Assembly (NCBI GenBank): GCA_020638835.1
Contig: JACKHV010000005.1
Span: 261,941-325,940, forward strand
Direction: 5' to 3'
DNA length: 64,000 nt
Source of the DNA: Planctomycetota bacterium
GTDB lineage: Bacteria; Planctomycetota; UBA1135; GCA-002686595
The notes below the pieces were generated by a model. The model searched no databases. It was given only the letters and a program-made list of their open reading frames with translations, and had not been told where the DNA came from. Numbering within the stretch: position 1 is the first letter of the stretch; each line of letters starts with the position of its first letter. Position numbers and translations under genes: made by a program. Below are positions 43,452-52,162 of this stretch, piece by piece.

Positions 43452-44282
43452 ATGCTTCGAGCCCTCAAGACTGCTGCCGCATTGCCCCTCGCCTTGCTCG
43501 CAGCCGCCGCGCTCAGCCCCGCCGCCCCCTCGCAGGCGGCGCCCAGCACCGCCGGCTCGGCCTCGGCGGGCGGTCCCGCGCCGATCGTCTCCGAGGGTGA
43601 AGCGGTCGAGATCAAGACGCGCGACAACCTGACGCTGAAGGGCAGCATGTACGCCCCGAAGAAGAAGGGCTACCGCGCTCCCGCCGCGCTGCTCGTGCAC
43701 GGCGCCGGCGAGAACCGCGCGGAGCTCGAGAAGATCGGCACCACGCTGCAGAAGCGCGGCTTCGCCGTCCTCTCGATCGACCTGCGCGGCCACGGCGACA
43801 GCGTTTCCGAGGAGTGCGACTGGTCGAAGATGTCGGAAGAGGACCGCGAGCGCACCTGGGCCTACGCCCTGCGCGACATTGCCGCCGGCGCGGCCTACCT
43901 GCGCAGCCGCGACGACGTCCACACCTCCAACCTCTCGATCGTCGGTGTGCGTTCGGGCTCGGCGATCGCCGCGCGCTACGCGAAGACCGACGAAAACGTG
44001 CGCGCGCTGGTCCTGATCGCGCCGCAGGCCACCGAACTCGGCTTCGACCTGTCCGAGGACCTGAACGAGCTCGGCGGCATGCCGACGCTGATCCTCGCCT
44101 CGAAGGACGGCCGCAACCTCGCGGAACGCATGCAGCTCGCCGCGCACTCGGCGAACGGCGACCTCGAGTACGTCGTGGTCAAGGCGATGCGCAACGAGAC
44201 GAGCGAAGTGCTCTCGGACAAGCGCCTCGGCACCGAACTCGGCGGCTGGCTCAAGGACACGGTGCTCCCGAAGAAGCGCTGA
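43452..44282 (+). CDS. Secreted alpha/beta-hydrolase-fold protein lacking the catalytic residues
   Basis: 276 residues. Signal peptide MLRALKTAAALPLALLAAAALSPAAPSQA. The fold is dienelactone/S9-hydrolase-like: VEIKTRDNLTLKGSMYAPKK, APAALLVHGAGENRAE (oxyanion strand), FAVLSIDLRGHGDS. The nucleophile elbow reads GVRSGS where GxSxG is expected, placing Arg167 at the serine position. The usual acid would be in the region of LILASKDG, and no His follows at the usual place near the C-terminus. Probably a non-catalytic member, perhaps a binding or structural protein (inference). A clear terminator follows. Confidence 0.75.
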   Translation: MLRALKTAAALPLALLAAAALSPAAPSQAAPSTAGSASAGGPAPIVSEGEAVEIKTRDNLTLKGSMYAPKKKGYRAPAALLVHGAGENRAELEKIGTTLQKRGFAVLSIDLRGHGDSVSEECDWSKMSEEDRERTWAYALRDIAAGAAYLRSRDDVHTSNLSIVGVRSGSAIAARYAKTDENVRALVLIAPQATELGFDLSEDLNELGGMPTLILASKDGRNLAERMQLAAHSANGDLEYVVVKAMRNETSEVLSDKRLGTELGGWLKDTVLPKKR

Positions 44283-44309
44283 ATCCGAAGCGACCTCACG
44301 GAACACGAC

Positions 44310-44335
44310 GAGGGCGGCCCCGCGGGGTCGCCCTC
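44310..44335 (+). terminator. Hairpin downstream of hydrolase-fold gene
   Basis: 12-bp stem (44310-44321 with 44324-44335) including one G/T pair. It lies 28 bases past the stop codon and resembles the GAGGGCGG-type stem at 28949. No strong T-run follows. Confidence 0.6.
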
Positions 44336-44449
44336 GCTCCGTTGATGGGAACGAAAGCGCCGTGACGACGCGCGAAAGGCGCCGGCGTCCGGTTGGATCG
44401 CGAACCCGGAGATGCTCCAATCGGTCTCCCGAAGGGGAAAGCCCGACAC

Positions 44450-46447
44450 GTGAACCGCGACGAGATCCCCCGCCCCCCCGCCGCCGCGCGCGGTTCCCTG
44501 TTCGCCCCTGTGCGCCCCATGCCTCGGGACGCCGCGGCGGACGGATCCGGCGACGGGATGGATCGCGTGCTGGCGGAAGTGCGCCGCAGCTTCGGCTTCG
44601 AGAGCCTGCGGCCGCTGCAGGAACAGGCGATCCGCGCCTCGCTCGACCGACGCGACGCGCTCGTCGTGATGCCGACCGGCGGCGGCAAGAGCCTCTGCTA
44701 CCAAGCACCGGCGCTGATCCGCGAGGGACTGACGGTCGTCGTCAGTCCGCTGATCTCGTTGATGAAGGACCAGGTCGACGGCCTGCGCTCCAACGGCGTG
44801 GCGGCGGAACTGCTCTCTTCCGCGCAAGACGCGTCGGAACGCCACGCCGTGCAGTCGGCGATCGGCGCGCGCGAGCTGCGGCTCTTGTTCGTCTCGCCCG
44901 AACGACTCGCGACTCCGGGTTTCCTCGAGCGCCTCGAAGCCGCGGGCATCGAGAGCCTCGCCGTCGACGAGGCGCACTGCATCAGCCACTGGGGCCACGA
45001 CTTCCGCCCCGAGTACCGGCAGATCGGTGAGCTGCGCCGCCGCCGCCCCGACCTGCCGATCCAGGCCTACACCGCGACCGCCACTCCGGAAGTGCGCGAC
45101 GACATCGTCGCGCAGCTCGGCCTGCGCGATCCCGAGATCCTGGTCGGCTCCTTCGACCGGCCGAACCTGACGTACCGCGTGCAGCCGCGCCAGAACCTGG
45201 TCGATCAGATCATGGGCGTTCTGCGTCGACACTCGGGCGAGGCGGGCATCGTCTACTGCCTCTCGCGCAAGGACGTCGAACGCACCGCGCGCGAGCTCGC
45301 CGCGAAGGGCGTCAGCTGCGACTACTACCACGCCGGCATAAGCGCGGCGGATCGCGAACGCACGCAGGACCGCTTCCAGCGCGAAGAGCTCGACGTGGTC
45401 GTCGCGACGGTCGCCTTCGGCATGGGCATCGACCGCACCGACGTGCGCTTCGTGATCCACGGCAGCCTGCCGAAGGGCGTCGAGCAGTTCAGCCAGGAGA
45501 CGGGCCGCGCGGGGCGCGACGGGCTGCCCGCGGAGTGCGTGATGTTCTACTCGGGCTCCGACTACCACAACTGGAAGAACCTGATGGAGCGCTCCGCGCG
45601 CGAGGCGGCGGAGAACGGCCTGTCGGGCGCGGACGACGAACTCGGCGCGAGCCTCGAGCGGCTCGGACACCTGTGGGGCATGGCGACCGGCGCGGTCTGC
45701 CGACACCGCTTCCTCGTCGAGTACTTCGGACAGGAGTTCGAGGCGCAAGCGGACGGCTGCGGCGCGTGCGACGTGTGCCTCGGCGAACTCGCGCGCGTCG
45801 ACGATTCCTTGGTCATCGCGCAGAAGATCCTCTCGTGCATCGTGCGCTGCGACCAACGCTACGGCGCCGGACACATCACGGACGTCTTGCGCGGCGCGGA
45901 CACGGCGCGCATCCGCCAGTGCGGTCACGACCGGCTGTCCACGCACGGCATCCTCGCGGGTCGCTCCGCGCGCGAGATCCGACACTGGATGGAACAGCTG
46001 CTGGCTTCGGGGTACCTCGCGTCGACGGGCGGCAACTACCCGACGCTGCACCTCTCTCAGACCGGCGTGCAGTGCCTGCGCGGCGAGGAGGAACCGGTGC
46101 TCTTCGCGCTGCAGGAAGCGCCGCGAGGCAAGCGCTCCGGCAGCAAGCGCGGCTCGGAGTCCGCCCTCGAGGCCGCGGCCGCCGAGACCGGCGCAGTGGT
46201 CGACGAGGCGCTCTACAAGCGCCTGAAGGACCTGCGCCGCAGCCTGGCCCGCGAACGTGGCGTGCCGCCCTACCTGATCTTCAACGACCGGACGCTGGCG
46301 CTCTTCGCGGCGGAGCGCCCGACCGACGAGGCGGCCCTGAGGAACATCAAGGGCGTCGGCGACAAGAAGGCCGCGGACCTCGGCCCGGTCTTCCTCGAGT
46401 CGATCGCGGAGCACGCCGCTGCATCCGGATCGCAGACGGCTTCGTAG
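44450..46447 (+). CDS. recQ: RecQ-type ATP-dependent DNA helicase with zinc and HRDC domains
   Basis: 665 residues from GTG 44450, chosen for the AAGGGGA ribosome site; ATG 44519 and TTG 44393 are alternatives. Order: SF2 helicase (Walker A PTGGGKSLCY, Lys80; DEAHCISHWGHDF, Asp173; ATATP, ETGRAGRDG), the RecQ zinc cluster (CRHRFL...CGACDVC), a winged-helix region, and a C-terminal HRDC domain (about 582-650: YKRLKDLRRSLARERGVPPYLIF...). Unwinds DNA 3'-5' in recombination and fork repair. A second RecQ paralogue, without HRDC, lies at 57427-59163. Confidence 0.95.
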   Translation: MNRDEIPRPPAAARGSLFAPVRPMPRDAAADGSGDGMDRVLAEVRRSFGFESLRPLQEQAIRASLDRRDALVVMPTGGGKSLCYQAPALIREGLTVVVSPLISLMKDQVDGLRSNGVAAELLSSAQDASERHAVQSAIGARELRLLFVSPERLATPGFLERLEAAGIESLAVDEAHCISHWGHDFRPEYRQIGELRRRRPDLPIQAYTATATPEVRDDIVAQLGLRDPEILVGSFDRPNLTYRVQPRQNLVDQIMGVLRRHSGEAGIVYCLSRKDVERTARELAAKGVSCDYYHAGISAADRERTQDRFQREELDVVVATVAFGMGIDRTDVRFVIHGSLPKGVEQFSQETGRAGRDGLPAECVMFYSGSDYHNWKNLMERSAREAAENGLSGADDELGASLERLGHLWGMATGAVCRHRFLVEYFGQEFEAQADGCGACDVCLGELARVDDSLVIAQKILSCIVRCDQRYGAGHITDVLRGADTARIRQCGHDRLSTHGILAGRSAREIRHWMEQLLASGYLASTGGNYPTLHLSQTGVQCLRGEEEPVLFALQEAPRGKRSGSKRGSESALEAAAAETGAVVDEALYKRLKDLRRSLARERGVPPYLIFNDRTLALFAAERPTDEAALRNIKGVGDKKAADLGPVFLESIAEHAAASGSQTAS

Positions 46448-46569
46448 GACCTCCGGAACGGGGTCGAATCGGCGCAATCTTGCGATCACACGCGACACGC
46501 GCCACCGTGGCGCCGCGCCTCTCGCGGGCCGCGGCCCGCGCCTTCCCTTCAGCCTTCACGGAGAACCCC

Positions 46570-47187
46570 ATGCGCACCCGCACTCTCGTCGCCGCCTTCG
46601 CCGCCATGCCGCTCCTGACCGGACTCGGCTTCGCCTTCGTCCCCCGCGACGCCGCGCTCTCGTCACCCGCCGCCCCCCCGACGGCCGCGGTCTCCTTCCG
46701 TGTCGATCCCGTCCACTCGCACGTCCTCTTCCGCACGAAGCACATGGGCGTCTCCTACGCACACGGACGCTTCAACGCCTTCGAGGGCAAGTTCACGCTC
46801 GGCGAGAGCCCCTCGATCCAGCTCACGATCGATACCTCCAGCGTCGACACGCAGTCCGAGAAGCGCGATGGGCACCTCGCGGGCCCCGACTTCTTCGACT
46901 CCGGCCAGTTCCCGCGCGCCAAGTTCAAGTCCACCAAGATCGAGGACAAGGGCGACGGCAAGTACGCCGTGACCGGTGACCTCGAGCTGCGCGGCAAGTC
47001 GAAGGAGATCCGCTTCGAAGCGATCAAGGTCGGCGAGGGCGCCGGTCCCCGTGACAGCTATCTCGCCGGACTGCACGCCGGCTTCACGATCCAGCGCAGC
47101 GACTTCGGCATCAACTACGGCATCGAGAACGGCGGCGTCGCCGACGACGTCCTCCTCGAGATCAGCCTCGAAGGCATCCGCGAGTAG
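46570..47187 (+). CDS. Secreted YceI-family protein
   Basis: 205 residues. Signal peptide (MRTRTLVAAFAAMPLLTGLGFAF) then a YceI lipocalin-like beta-barrel: FRVDPVHSHVLFRTKHMGVSYAHGRFNAFEGKF, IDTSSVDTQSEKRDGHLAGPDFFDSGQFPRAKFKS, and a final SDFGINYG. YceI-family proteins bind long-chain polyisoprenoids or lipids in the periplasm. Starts 122 bases after recQ and 12 bases before the next gene, so the next gene probably shares its transcript. Confidence 0.9.
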   Translation: MRTRTLVAAFAAMPLLTGLGFAFVPRDAALSSPAAPPTAAVSFRVDPVHSHVLFRTKHMGVSYAHGRFNAFEGKFTLGESPSIQLTIDTSSVDTQSEKRDGHLAGPDFFDSGQFPRAKFKSTKIEDKGDGKYAVTGDLELRGKSKEIRFEAIKVGEGAGPRDSYLAGLHAGFTIQRSDFGINYGIENGGVADDVLLEISLEGIRE

Positions 47188-47199
47188 GTCCTCGGCGCC

Positions 47200-48078
47200 G
47201 TGCCCGCCATCCGAGACCTCCTCTGGGGCATTGTGTACCCGGCCCTCGCGGCCGGGTGCACGTGGGCTTTCCTCGGCGGAGCGTGGTTCAAGCGGGACGC
47301 GCGCTCCGTCTCTTCTCTCGCCGTCGCGGCCGCCTTCCTGATCGGCTACTACGGCCTGCTCGGCGCGGTCCCGCTGGAGCCGGTCGGCGCGCGCGATTGG
47401 CTCTTCTGGATCGCGGCCGGCGGCGCGCTGATCTCCCCGCTCGAGTCGATCGAGAAGCGCGCGGTGTTCGTCGTGCGCCTCTCGTTCCTCGGCACGCTGC
47501 TGTGGCTCGTGCTCGCGAGGCAGTACGAGAACCACTGGTCGGAGGAGGCGGGCGGCAGTCCCTTCCCCGACGTGGCGCTCTGCTTCGCGCTGGGCCTCGC
47601 CGGATGGGCCGCCGTCGAACGCGTTGCGAAGCGCTCGCCGGGCGCCGCGTCGCCCCTCTCCCTGTGGGCCATGGCCGCGGGCCTCGCGCTCTGCAGCCTG
47701 TGGAGCAGCTCCGGACTCTACGCACAGCTCGCCGGCACCGTCGCGGCCGCGCTCGGCGCCGCCGTCGTGCTCGCCTGGATCAGGCCGGGCACGTGGTTCG
47801 CCGGCGGCGGAGCCGGGCTCGCCTTCGCGTTGCTGTTCGCGATCGGCTTGGCGGCACACTACTACGCGCAGCTCGACACACAGGACGCGTTGCTGCTCGC
47901 GTCGGCCCCCTTCGTCGCGCTGCTCGCCGAGTTCCTACCGTTGCGCCGCTGGTCGGGCGCGCGCGGCACGGTTCTGCGCCTCGCGCTGGTGCTGATCCCG
48001 CTCGTGATTGCCGCGCTGCGTTGCTACGCGGACTACGCGGCCCAGGCGGACGACCCCTACGGCGGCTACGGGTACTGA
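47200..48078 (+). CDS. Multi-pass membrane protein of unknown function
   Basis: 292 residues from a GTG 12 bases after yceI. About eight hydrophobic segments, for example LLWGIVYPALAAGCTWAFLG, LAVAAAFLIGYYGLL, WLFWIAAGGALI, VALCFALGLAGWAAV, LAGTVAAALGAAVVLAWI, LAFALLFAIGLAAHYYA, and a C-terminal ADDPYGGYGY. I do not recognise a family. It may supply a partner for the YceI lipid carrier (weak inference). Ends 102 bases before the molybdenum hydroxylase operon. Confidence 0.65.
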   Translation: MPAIRDLLWGIVYPALAAGCTWAFLGGAWFKRDARSVSSLAVAAAFLIGYYGLLGAVPLEPVGARDWLFWIAAGGALISPLESIEKRAVFVVRLSFLGTLLWLVLARQYENHWSEEAGGSPFPDVALCFALGLAGWAAVERVAKRSPGAASPLSLWAMAAGLALCSLWSSSGLYAQLAGTVAAALGAAVVLAWIRPGTWFAGGGAGLAFALLFAIGLAAHYYAQLDTQDALLLASAPFVALLAEFLPLRRWSGARGTVLRLALVLIPLVIAALRCYADYAAQADDPYGGYGY

Positions 48079-48180
48079 CCCGCCCGGATCCCGACTCCCG
48101 ACTCTCCTTTTCGGCCGGATCGCGCCATTCGGCGGCCCGCGCGGGTTGTCCCGCCGCGCCATGGTGGAGACAATGCCCGG

Positions 48181-48711
48181 ATGCGTGTCCTGAGCCTACG
48201 AATCAACGGAGACCTGCACCGCACCGCCGCGCCCGCGCACTGGACGCTGCTCGAAGTCCTGCGCTACCAGCTCGGACTGACCGGCTCGAAGCAGGGCTGC
48301 GACAAGGGTGACTGCGGCGCGTGCACCGTGCTGCTCGACGGCGAACCCGTGATGTCCTGCTTGCAGCTCGCGGCGACCTGCGAGGGCCGCGAGATCACCA
48401 CCATCGAGGGCCTCGCGCCGGCACACCGCGCGCGTGGCGGCGAGGGTGCCGACCCCGTCCAAGAGGCCTTCGACTCGTGCGGTGCGCTGCAGTGCGGCTT
48501 CTGCCAGCCGGGCATGATCTTGTCGGCGCGCGCTCTGCTCGACCGCACGCCCTTCCCCGACCGCCGCGAGATGCAGGACGCGCTCGCCGGCAACCTGTGT
48601 CGCTGCACCGGCTACACGCAGATCTACCAGGCGATCGAGAAGGTCGCCTGCGAAGGCGCGGGCTTCGCTCCGCCGAAGACGAGCTGGGCGCGCGAGGAGG
48701 GCGGCGACTGA
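48181..48711 (+). CDS. [2Fe-2S] subunit of a molybdenum hydroxylase (HcrC-like)
   Basis: Small iron-sulphur subunit (176 residues) of the xanthine-oxidase family. N-terminal plant-type ferredoxin cluster motif (CDKGDCGACTVLLDGEPVMSC) and C-terminal helical cluster domain (CGALQCGFCQPGM...CRCTGY). It passes electrons between molybdopterin and FAD subunits. The stop overlaps the next start (TGATG). Length and sequence are those of 4-hydroxybenzoyl-CoA reductase gamma/HcrC. Ribosome site GGAG is 13 bases before the ATG. Confidence 0.93.
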   Translation: MRVLSLRINGDLHRTAAPAHWTLLEVLRYQLGLTGSKQGCDKGDCGACTVLLDGEPVMSCLQLAATCEGREITTIEGLAPAHRARGGEGADPVQEAFDSCGALQCGFCQPGMILSARALLDRTPFPDRREMQDALAGNLCRCTGYTQIYQAIEKVACEGAGFAPPKTSWAREEGGD

Positions 48712-51062
48712 TGGCCGCGCGCGACAATCACGGGACGGGCGCGCCGTGGGGCGACTTTCGCGTCATCGGCAAGCCGAACCGCAAGGTGGACGGTCTGGCC
48801 AAGGCGACCGGCGCGGCGGTCTACACCGACGACATCCAGCTGCCGGGGATGCTGCACGCGAAGATCCTGCGCAGCCCGCACCCCCACGCTCGCATCGTGT
48901 CGATCGACACCTCGCGCGCGGAAGCGCTGGAAGGAGTGCACGGCGTACTCGTCGGTTCCGAGCTGCCGATCAAGTACGGCGTGATCCCGTGGACGCAGGA
49001 CGAGAACGCGCTCGCGGTCGACAAGGTGCGCTTCATCGGTGACGAGGTCGCCGCCGTCGCGGCCGTCGACGAGGACTCGGCGAACGCCGCGCTCGACCTG
49101 ATCGACGTCGAGTACGAGGTGTTGCACGCCTACCTCGACCCCTTCGAGTCGCTCGAGCGCAGCGATCCGACGATCCACGAGTCGAAGAAGCAGAACAACG
49201 TCTCGAAGCACGTCGAGCTGGAGTTCGGCGAGGTCGACCAGGCCTTCGAGGAGGCCGAGGTCACGGTCGAAGGCGACTACTTCTTCCACGGCACCGCGCA
49301 CGCGCCGATCGAGACGCACTGCGCCGTCGCGCAGTACACGCCCGACGGGCACCTGACGCTGTGGTCCGCGACGCAGATCACGCACTACGTGCACCGCGCG
49401 TTGGCGCGCGTGCTCGAGCTCGATCCGGCGCGCATCCGCGTGATCCAGCCGGTGCTCGGCGGCGCCTTCGGCGGCAAGTCCGACCCCTTCGCGCTCGAGT
49501 TCGTCACGGCGAAGCTCGCGATGAAGACCGGGCGTCCGGTCAAGATGCTCTGGACGCGCGAAGAGGCCTTCTACGCGCACCGCGGTCGCCACCCGATGCA
49601 CATGCACTACCGCACGGCCGCGCGCCGCGACGGACGTGTGACCGGTGTCGACGCGAAGATCCTGATCGACGGCGGTTCGTACTCGTCCTTCGGACTGGTC
49701 ACGACCTACTACTCGGGCCAGCTGCTGACGGGGCCGTACGACTTCCCCGCCTACCGCTTCGACTCGACGCGCGTCTTCACCAACAAGCCGCCGTGCGGAC
49801 CGAAGCGCGGGCACGGCTCGGTGCAACCGCGCTTCGCCTTCGAGGTGCAGCTCGACCAGCTCGCCGAGAAGCTCGGGCTCGACCCGATCGAGATCCGGCG
49901 CATCAACTTCCAGGGCTCGGACACGAAGACCGTGAACGGCCAGCGCATCACCTCGAACGGCTTCGAGCTGTGCCTCGACGAGGTCGAGCGGCGCTCGGGC
50001 TGGAAGGACCGCCACGGCAAGCTGCCGCACGGCCGCGGACTGGGCGTCGCGGGCTCGATGTACATCTCGGGCACGAACTACCCCGTGTACCCGAACAAGA
50101 TGCCGCAGGCGGGCATCCAGCTTAAGGTCGACCGCTCCGGGCTCGTCACCGTCTTCACCGGCGGCAACGACATCGGGCAAGGTTCCAACTCGGTCGTCGC
50201 GTACCTCGTGGCGGAAGAACTCGGCATCCACGTCGAACACGTGCGCGTCGTCGCGGCGGACACGGACCTCTGCCCGGTCGACCTCGGCGCCTACTCGTCC
50301 CGCGTGACCTTCATGGTCGGCAACGCCGCGATCGACGCGGCGCGCAAGCTCCGTGCGCAGATCGTCGAAGCCGTCGCGGCGGAGTGGGACTGCGATCCGC
50401 GCCGCGTGCGCTTGATCGAAGGCCGCGTGATCGACCTCGAGGACGCCGACCGCTCGCTGCCCTCGCGCGAGGCCTTCCACCTCGCCGAGGAACGCTTCGA
50501 CACGCTCGGCTCGACCGGTTCCTACAACACGCCGACGCTCGGCGGCGACTACCGCGGCGGCACGATCGGTGCTTCGCCGGCCTACTCGTTCACGGCGCAC
50601 GTCGCGGAGGTGGAAGTCGACGAGGAGACGGGGCGCATCACCGTCGACAAGGTCTGGATCGCGCACGACTGCGGCCGCGCGCTGAACCCGATGCTCGTCG
50701 CCGGGCAGATGGAAGGTTCGGCCTACATGGGCGCCGCGGAAGCGGTCCTCGAGCACCACGACGTGAACCGCTTCGGCCTGCACCAAGGCCCCAGCTTGCT
50801 CGACTACCGCCTGCCGACCTCCGTCGACACGCCCGAGCTGCACGCGCTGATCGTCGAGAGCATCGACCCCGAAGGTCCGTACGGCGCGAAGGAAGCCGGC
50901 GAAGGCCCGCTGCACCCGTCGATCCCGGCGATCTCGAACGCCGTCTTCGACGCGGTCGGCATCCGCCTGACGCACCTCCCGTTCACCCCCGGCAAGGTGA
51001 TCGCCGCACTGGCCGCGAAGCGCGAAGCCGAGGCCGTCGGCAGCGAAGAAGGAACCCGCTGA
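48711..51062 (+). CDS. Molybdopterin-binding catalytic subunit of a xanthine-oxidase-family enzyme (HcrA-like)
   Basis: 783 residues, close to HcrA (about 770). Characteristic segments: GDFRVIGKPNRKVDGLAKATGAAVYTDDI, GGAFGGKSDPFALEF, and the catalytic-glutamate region near the C-terminus (GPYGAKEAGEGPLHPSIPAISNAVFDA). The protein would bind molybdopterin-cytosine dinucleotide and carry out hydroxylation or reductive dehydroxylation. Frame begins at the TGATG overlap with the upstream gene; the next gene also overlaps by TGATG. The substrate is not proved by sequence. Confidence 0.93.
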   Translation: MAARDNHGTGAPWGDFRVIGKPNRKVDGLAKATGAAVYTDDIQLPGMLHAKILRSPHPHARIVSIDTSRAEALEGVHGVLVGSELPIKYGVIPWTQDENALAVDKVRFIGDEVAAVAAVDEDSANAALDLIDVEYEVLHAYLDPFESLERSDPTIHESKKQNNVSKHVELEFGEVDQAFEEAEVTVEGDYFFHGTAHAPIETHCAVAQYTPDGHLTLWSATQITHYVHRALARVLELDPARIRVIQPVLGGAFGGKSDPFALEFVTAKLAMKTGRPVKMLWTREEAFYAHRGRHPMHMHYRTAARRDGRVTGVDAKILIDGGSYSSFGLVTTYYSGQLLTGPYDFPAYRFDSTRVFTNKPPCGPKRGHGSVQPRFAFEVQLDQLAEKLGLDPIEIRRINFQGSDTKTVNGQRITSNGFELCLDEVERRSGWKDRHGKLPHGRGLGVAGSMYISGTNYPVYPNKMPQAGIQLKVDRSGLVTVFTGGNDIGQGSNSVVAYLVAEELGIHVEHVRVVAADTDLCPVDLGAYSSRVTFMVGNAAIDAARKLRAQIVEAVAAEWDCDPRRVRLIEGRVIDLEDADRSLPSREAFHLAEERFDTLGSTGSYNTPTLGGDYRGGTIGASPAYSFTAHVAEVEVDEETGRITVDKVWIAHDCGRALNPMLVAGQMEGSAYMGAAEAVLEHHDVNRFGLHQGPSLLDYRLPTSVDTPELHALIVESIDPEGPYGAKEAGEGPLHPSIPAISNAVFDAVGIRLTHLPFTPGKVIAALAAKREAEAVGSEEGTR

Positions 51063-52081
51063 TGCTGCGCCTGCCCGCATGTGAAGTCGCGAACCCGCGC
51101 ACGGTCGACCAGGCGCTCGCGCTGCTCGCCGAGCACGGCGATGCCGCGATGCTGATCGCCGGAGGGACGGACCTGGTGCCGAACATGAAGCACCGGCTGT
51201 TCGAGCCCGAGCTGCTCGTGTCGCTCGCCGGCGTCGACGAACTGCGCGGCGTGCGCGAGACGCCGGACGGGATCGAGATCGGCGCGATGTCCACGCTGGC
51301 CGCCCTCGCCCGCGACGAGCAACTGATCGCGAACTACCCCGCGCTGGCGCAAGCCGTCTCGCTCGTCGCCGGCCCGCAACTGCGCAACATGGGCACGCTG
51401 GGCGGCAACGTGATGCTCGACACGCGCTGCCAGTGGTACAACCAGACCTACTTCTGGCGAAAGTCGCTCGGCTTCTGCCTGAAGAAGGACGGCGACACCT
51501 GCCACGTCGTCAAGGGCGGATCCAAGTGCGTAGCCGCCGCGTCGAACGACAGCGTGCCGGCGCTGATGACGCTCGGCGCGAGCCTCGTGCTGCGCTGCTC
51601 GACCGGCGAACGCGTCGTCTCCGTCGACGACTTCTGGAAGGCCGACGGAATCGCGAACAAGCGCGTCGAGCCCGGCGAGCTGCTCGTCGCCGTCCGCCTG
51701 CCGCGCACCGCCGCCGGGCACCGCGGCGCCTACGGGAAGCTGCGCGACCGCGGCTCGATCGACTTCCCGCTGCTCGGCATGGCGGCGCGCGTCGACCTCG
51801 ACGCGTCGGGGAAAGTCGCGGACGCCGACCTCGTCGTCACCGCGCTGCAGGCCCGCCCTGTCCGCATCAAGCAAGTCGCCGAGATCCTCACCGGAACGGA
51901 ACCAGGTCGCGCGAACTTCGACGCGGCGGTCGAAGCGGCCTGCACGCAGGCGGCGAAGCAGTGCAAGCCGATGCCGAACATCCCCGGCGACCACGACTAC
52001 CGCCGCGCGATGGTGCCGGTCTACGCGCGACGCACGCTGCGCGCCGCCGTGGACCAGGCCGGACCGGTCCACCACATCTGA
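51062..52081 (+). CDS. FAD-binding subunit with an HcrB-type [4Fe-4S] insertion
   Basis: 339 residues. FAD-binding PCMH-type N-terminal part (ADHGDAAMLIAGGTDLVPNMKH-type, actual sequence LAEHGDAAMLIAGGTDL), then four cysteines at TRCQWYNQTYFW, GFCLKKDG, DTCHVV and SKCVAA. This loop carries the extra [4Fe-4S] cluster of 4-hydroxybenzoyl-CoA reductase beta and is absent from plain xanthine dehydrogenase FAD subunits. The three genes together therefore fit an Hcr-type enzyme; a true aromatic-acid pathway is not shown by neighbours. Closed by the bidirectional hairpin at 52100. Confidence 0.9.
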   Translation: MLRLPACEVANPRTVDQALALLAEHGDAAMLIAGGTDLVPNMKHRLFEPELLVSLAGVDELRGVRETPDGIEIGAMSTLAALARDEQLIANYPALAQAVSLVAGPQLRNMGTLGGNVMLDTRCQWYNQTYFWRKSLGFCLKKDGDTCHVVKGGSKCVAAASNDSVPALMTLGASLVLRCSTGERVVSVDDFWKADGIANKRVEPGELLVAVRLPRTAAGHRGAYGKLRDRGSIDFPLLGMAARVDLDASGKVADADLVVTALQARPVRIKQVAEILTGTEPGRANFDAAVEAACTQAAKQCKPMPNIPGDHDYRRAMVPVYARRTLRAAVDQAGPVHHI

Positions 52082-52099
52082 TCGCGGCCCGCTGAACGG

Positions 52100-52143
52100 C
52101 GACGGCGCCGTGCTCGTCCTCTCGAACGAGCGCGGCGCCGTCG
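52100..52143. terminator. Bidirectional hairpin between convergent genes
   Basis: Left arm 52100-52117 pairs with 52126-52143, one T/C difference (G-U compatible in one transcript), loop of 8. It sits between the stop of the FAD subunit gene (52081) and the stop of the giant surface protein gene (52163), so it can serve both. Confidence 0.75.
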
Positions 52144-52162
52144 CGCGTCGGGGCCGGGACGA

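Noticed and set aside
48624..51080. Long minus-strand open frame opposite the molybdenum subunit
   Set aside because: Shadow of a gene with intact xanthine-oxidase-family motifs; no motif of its own.
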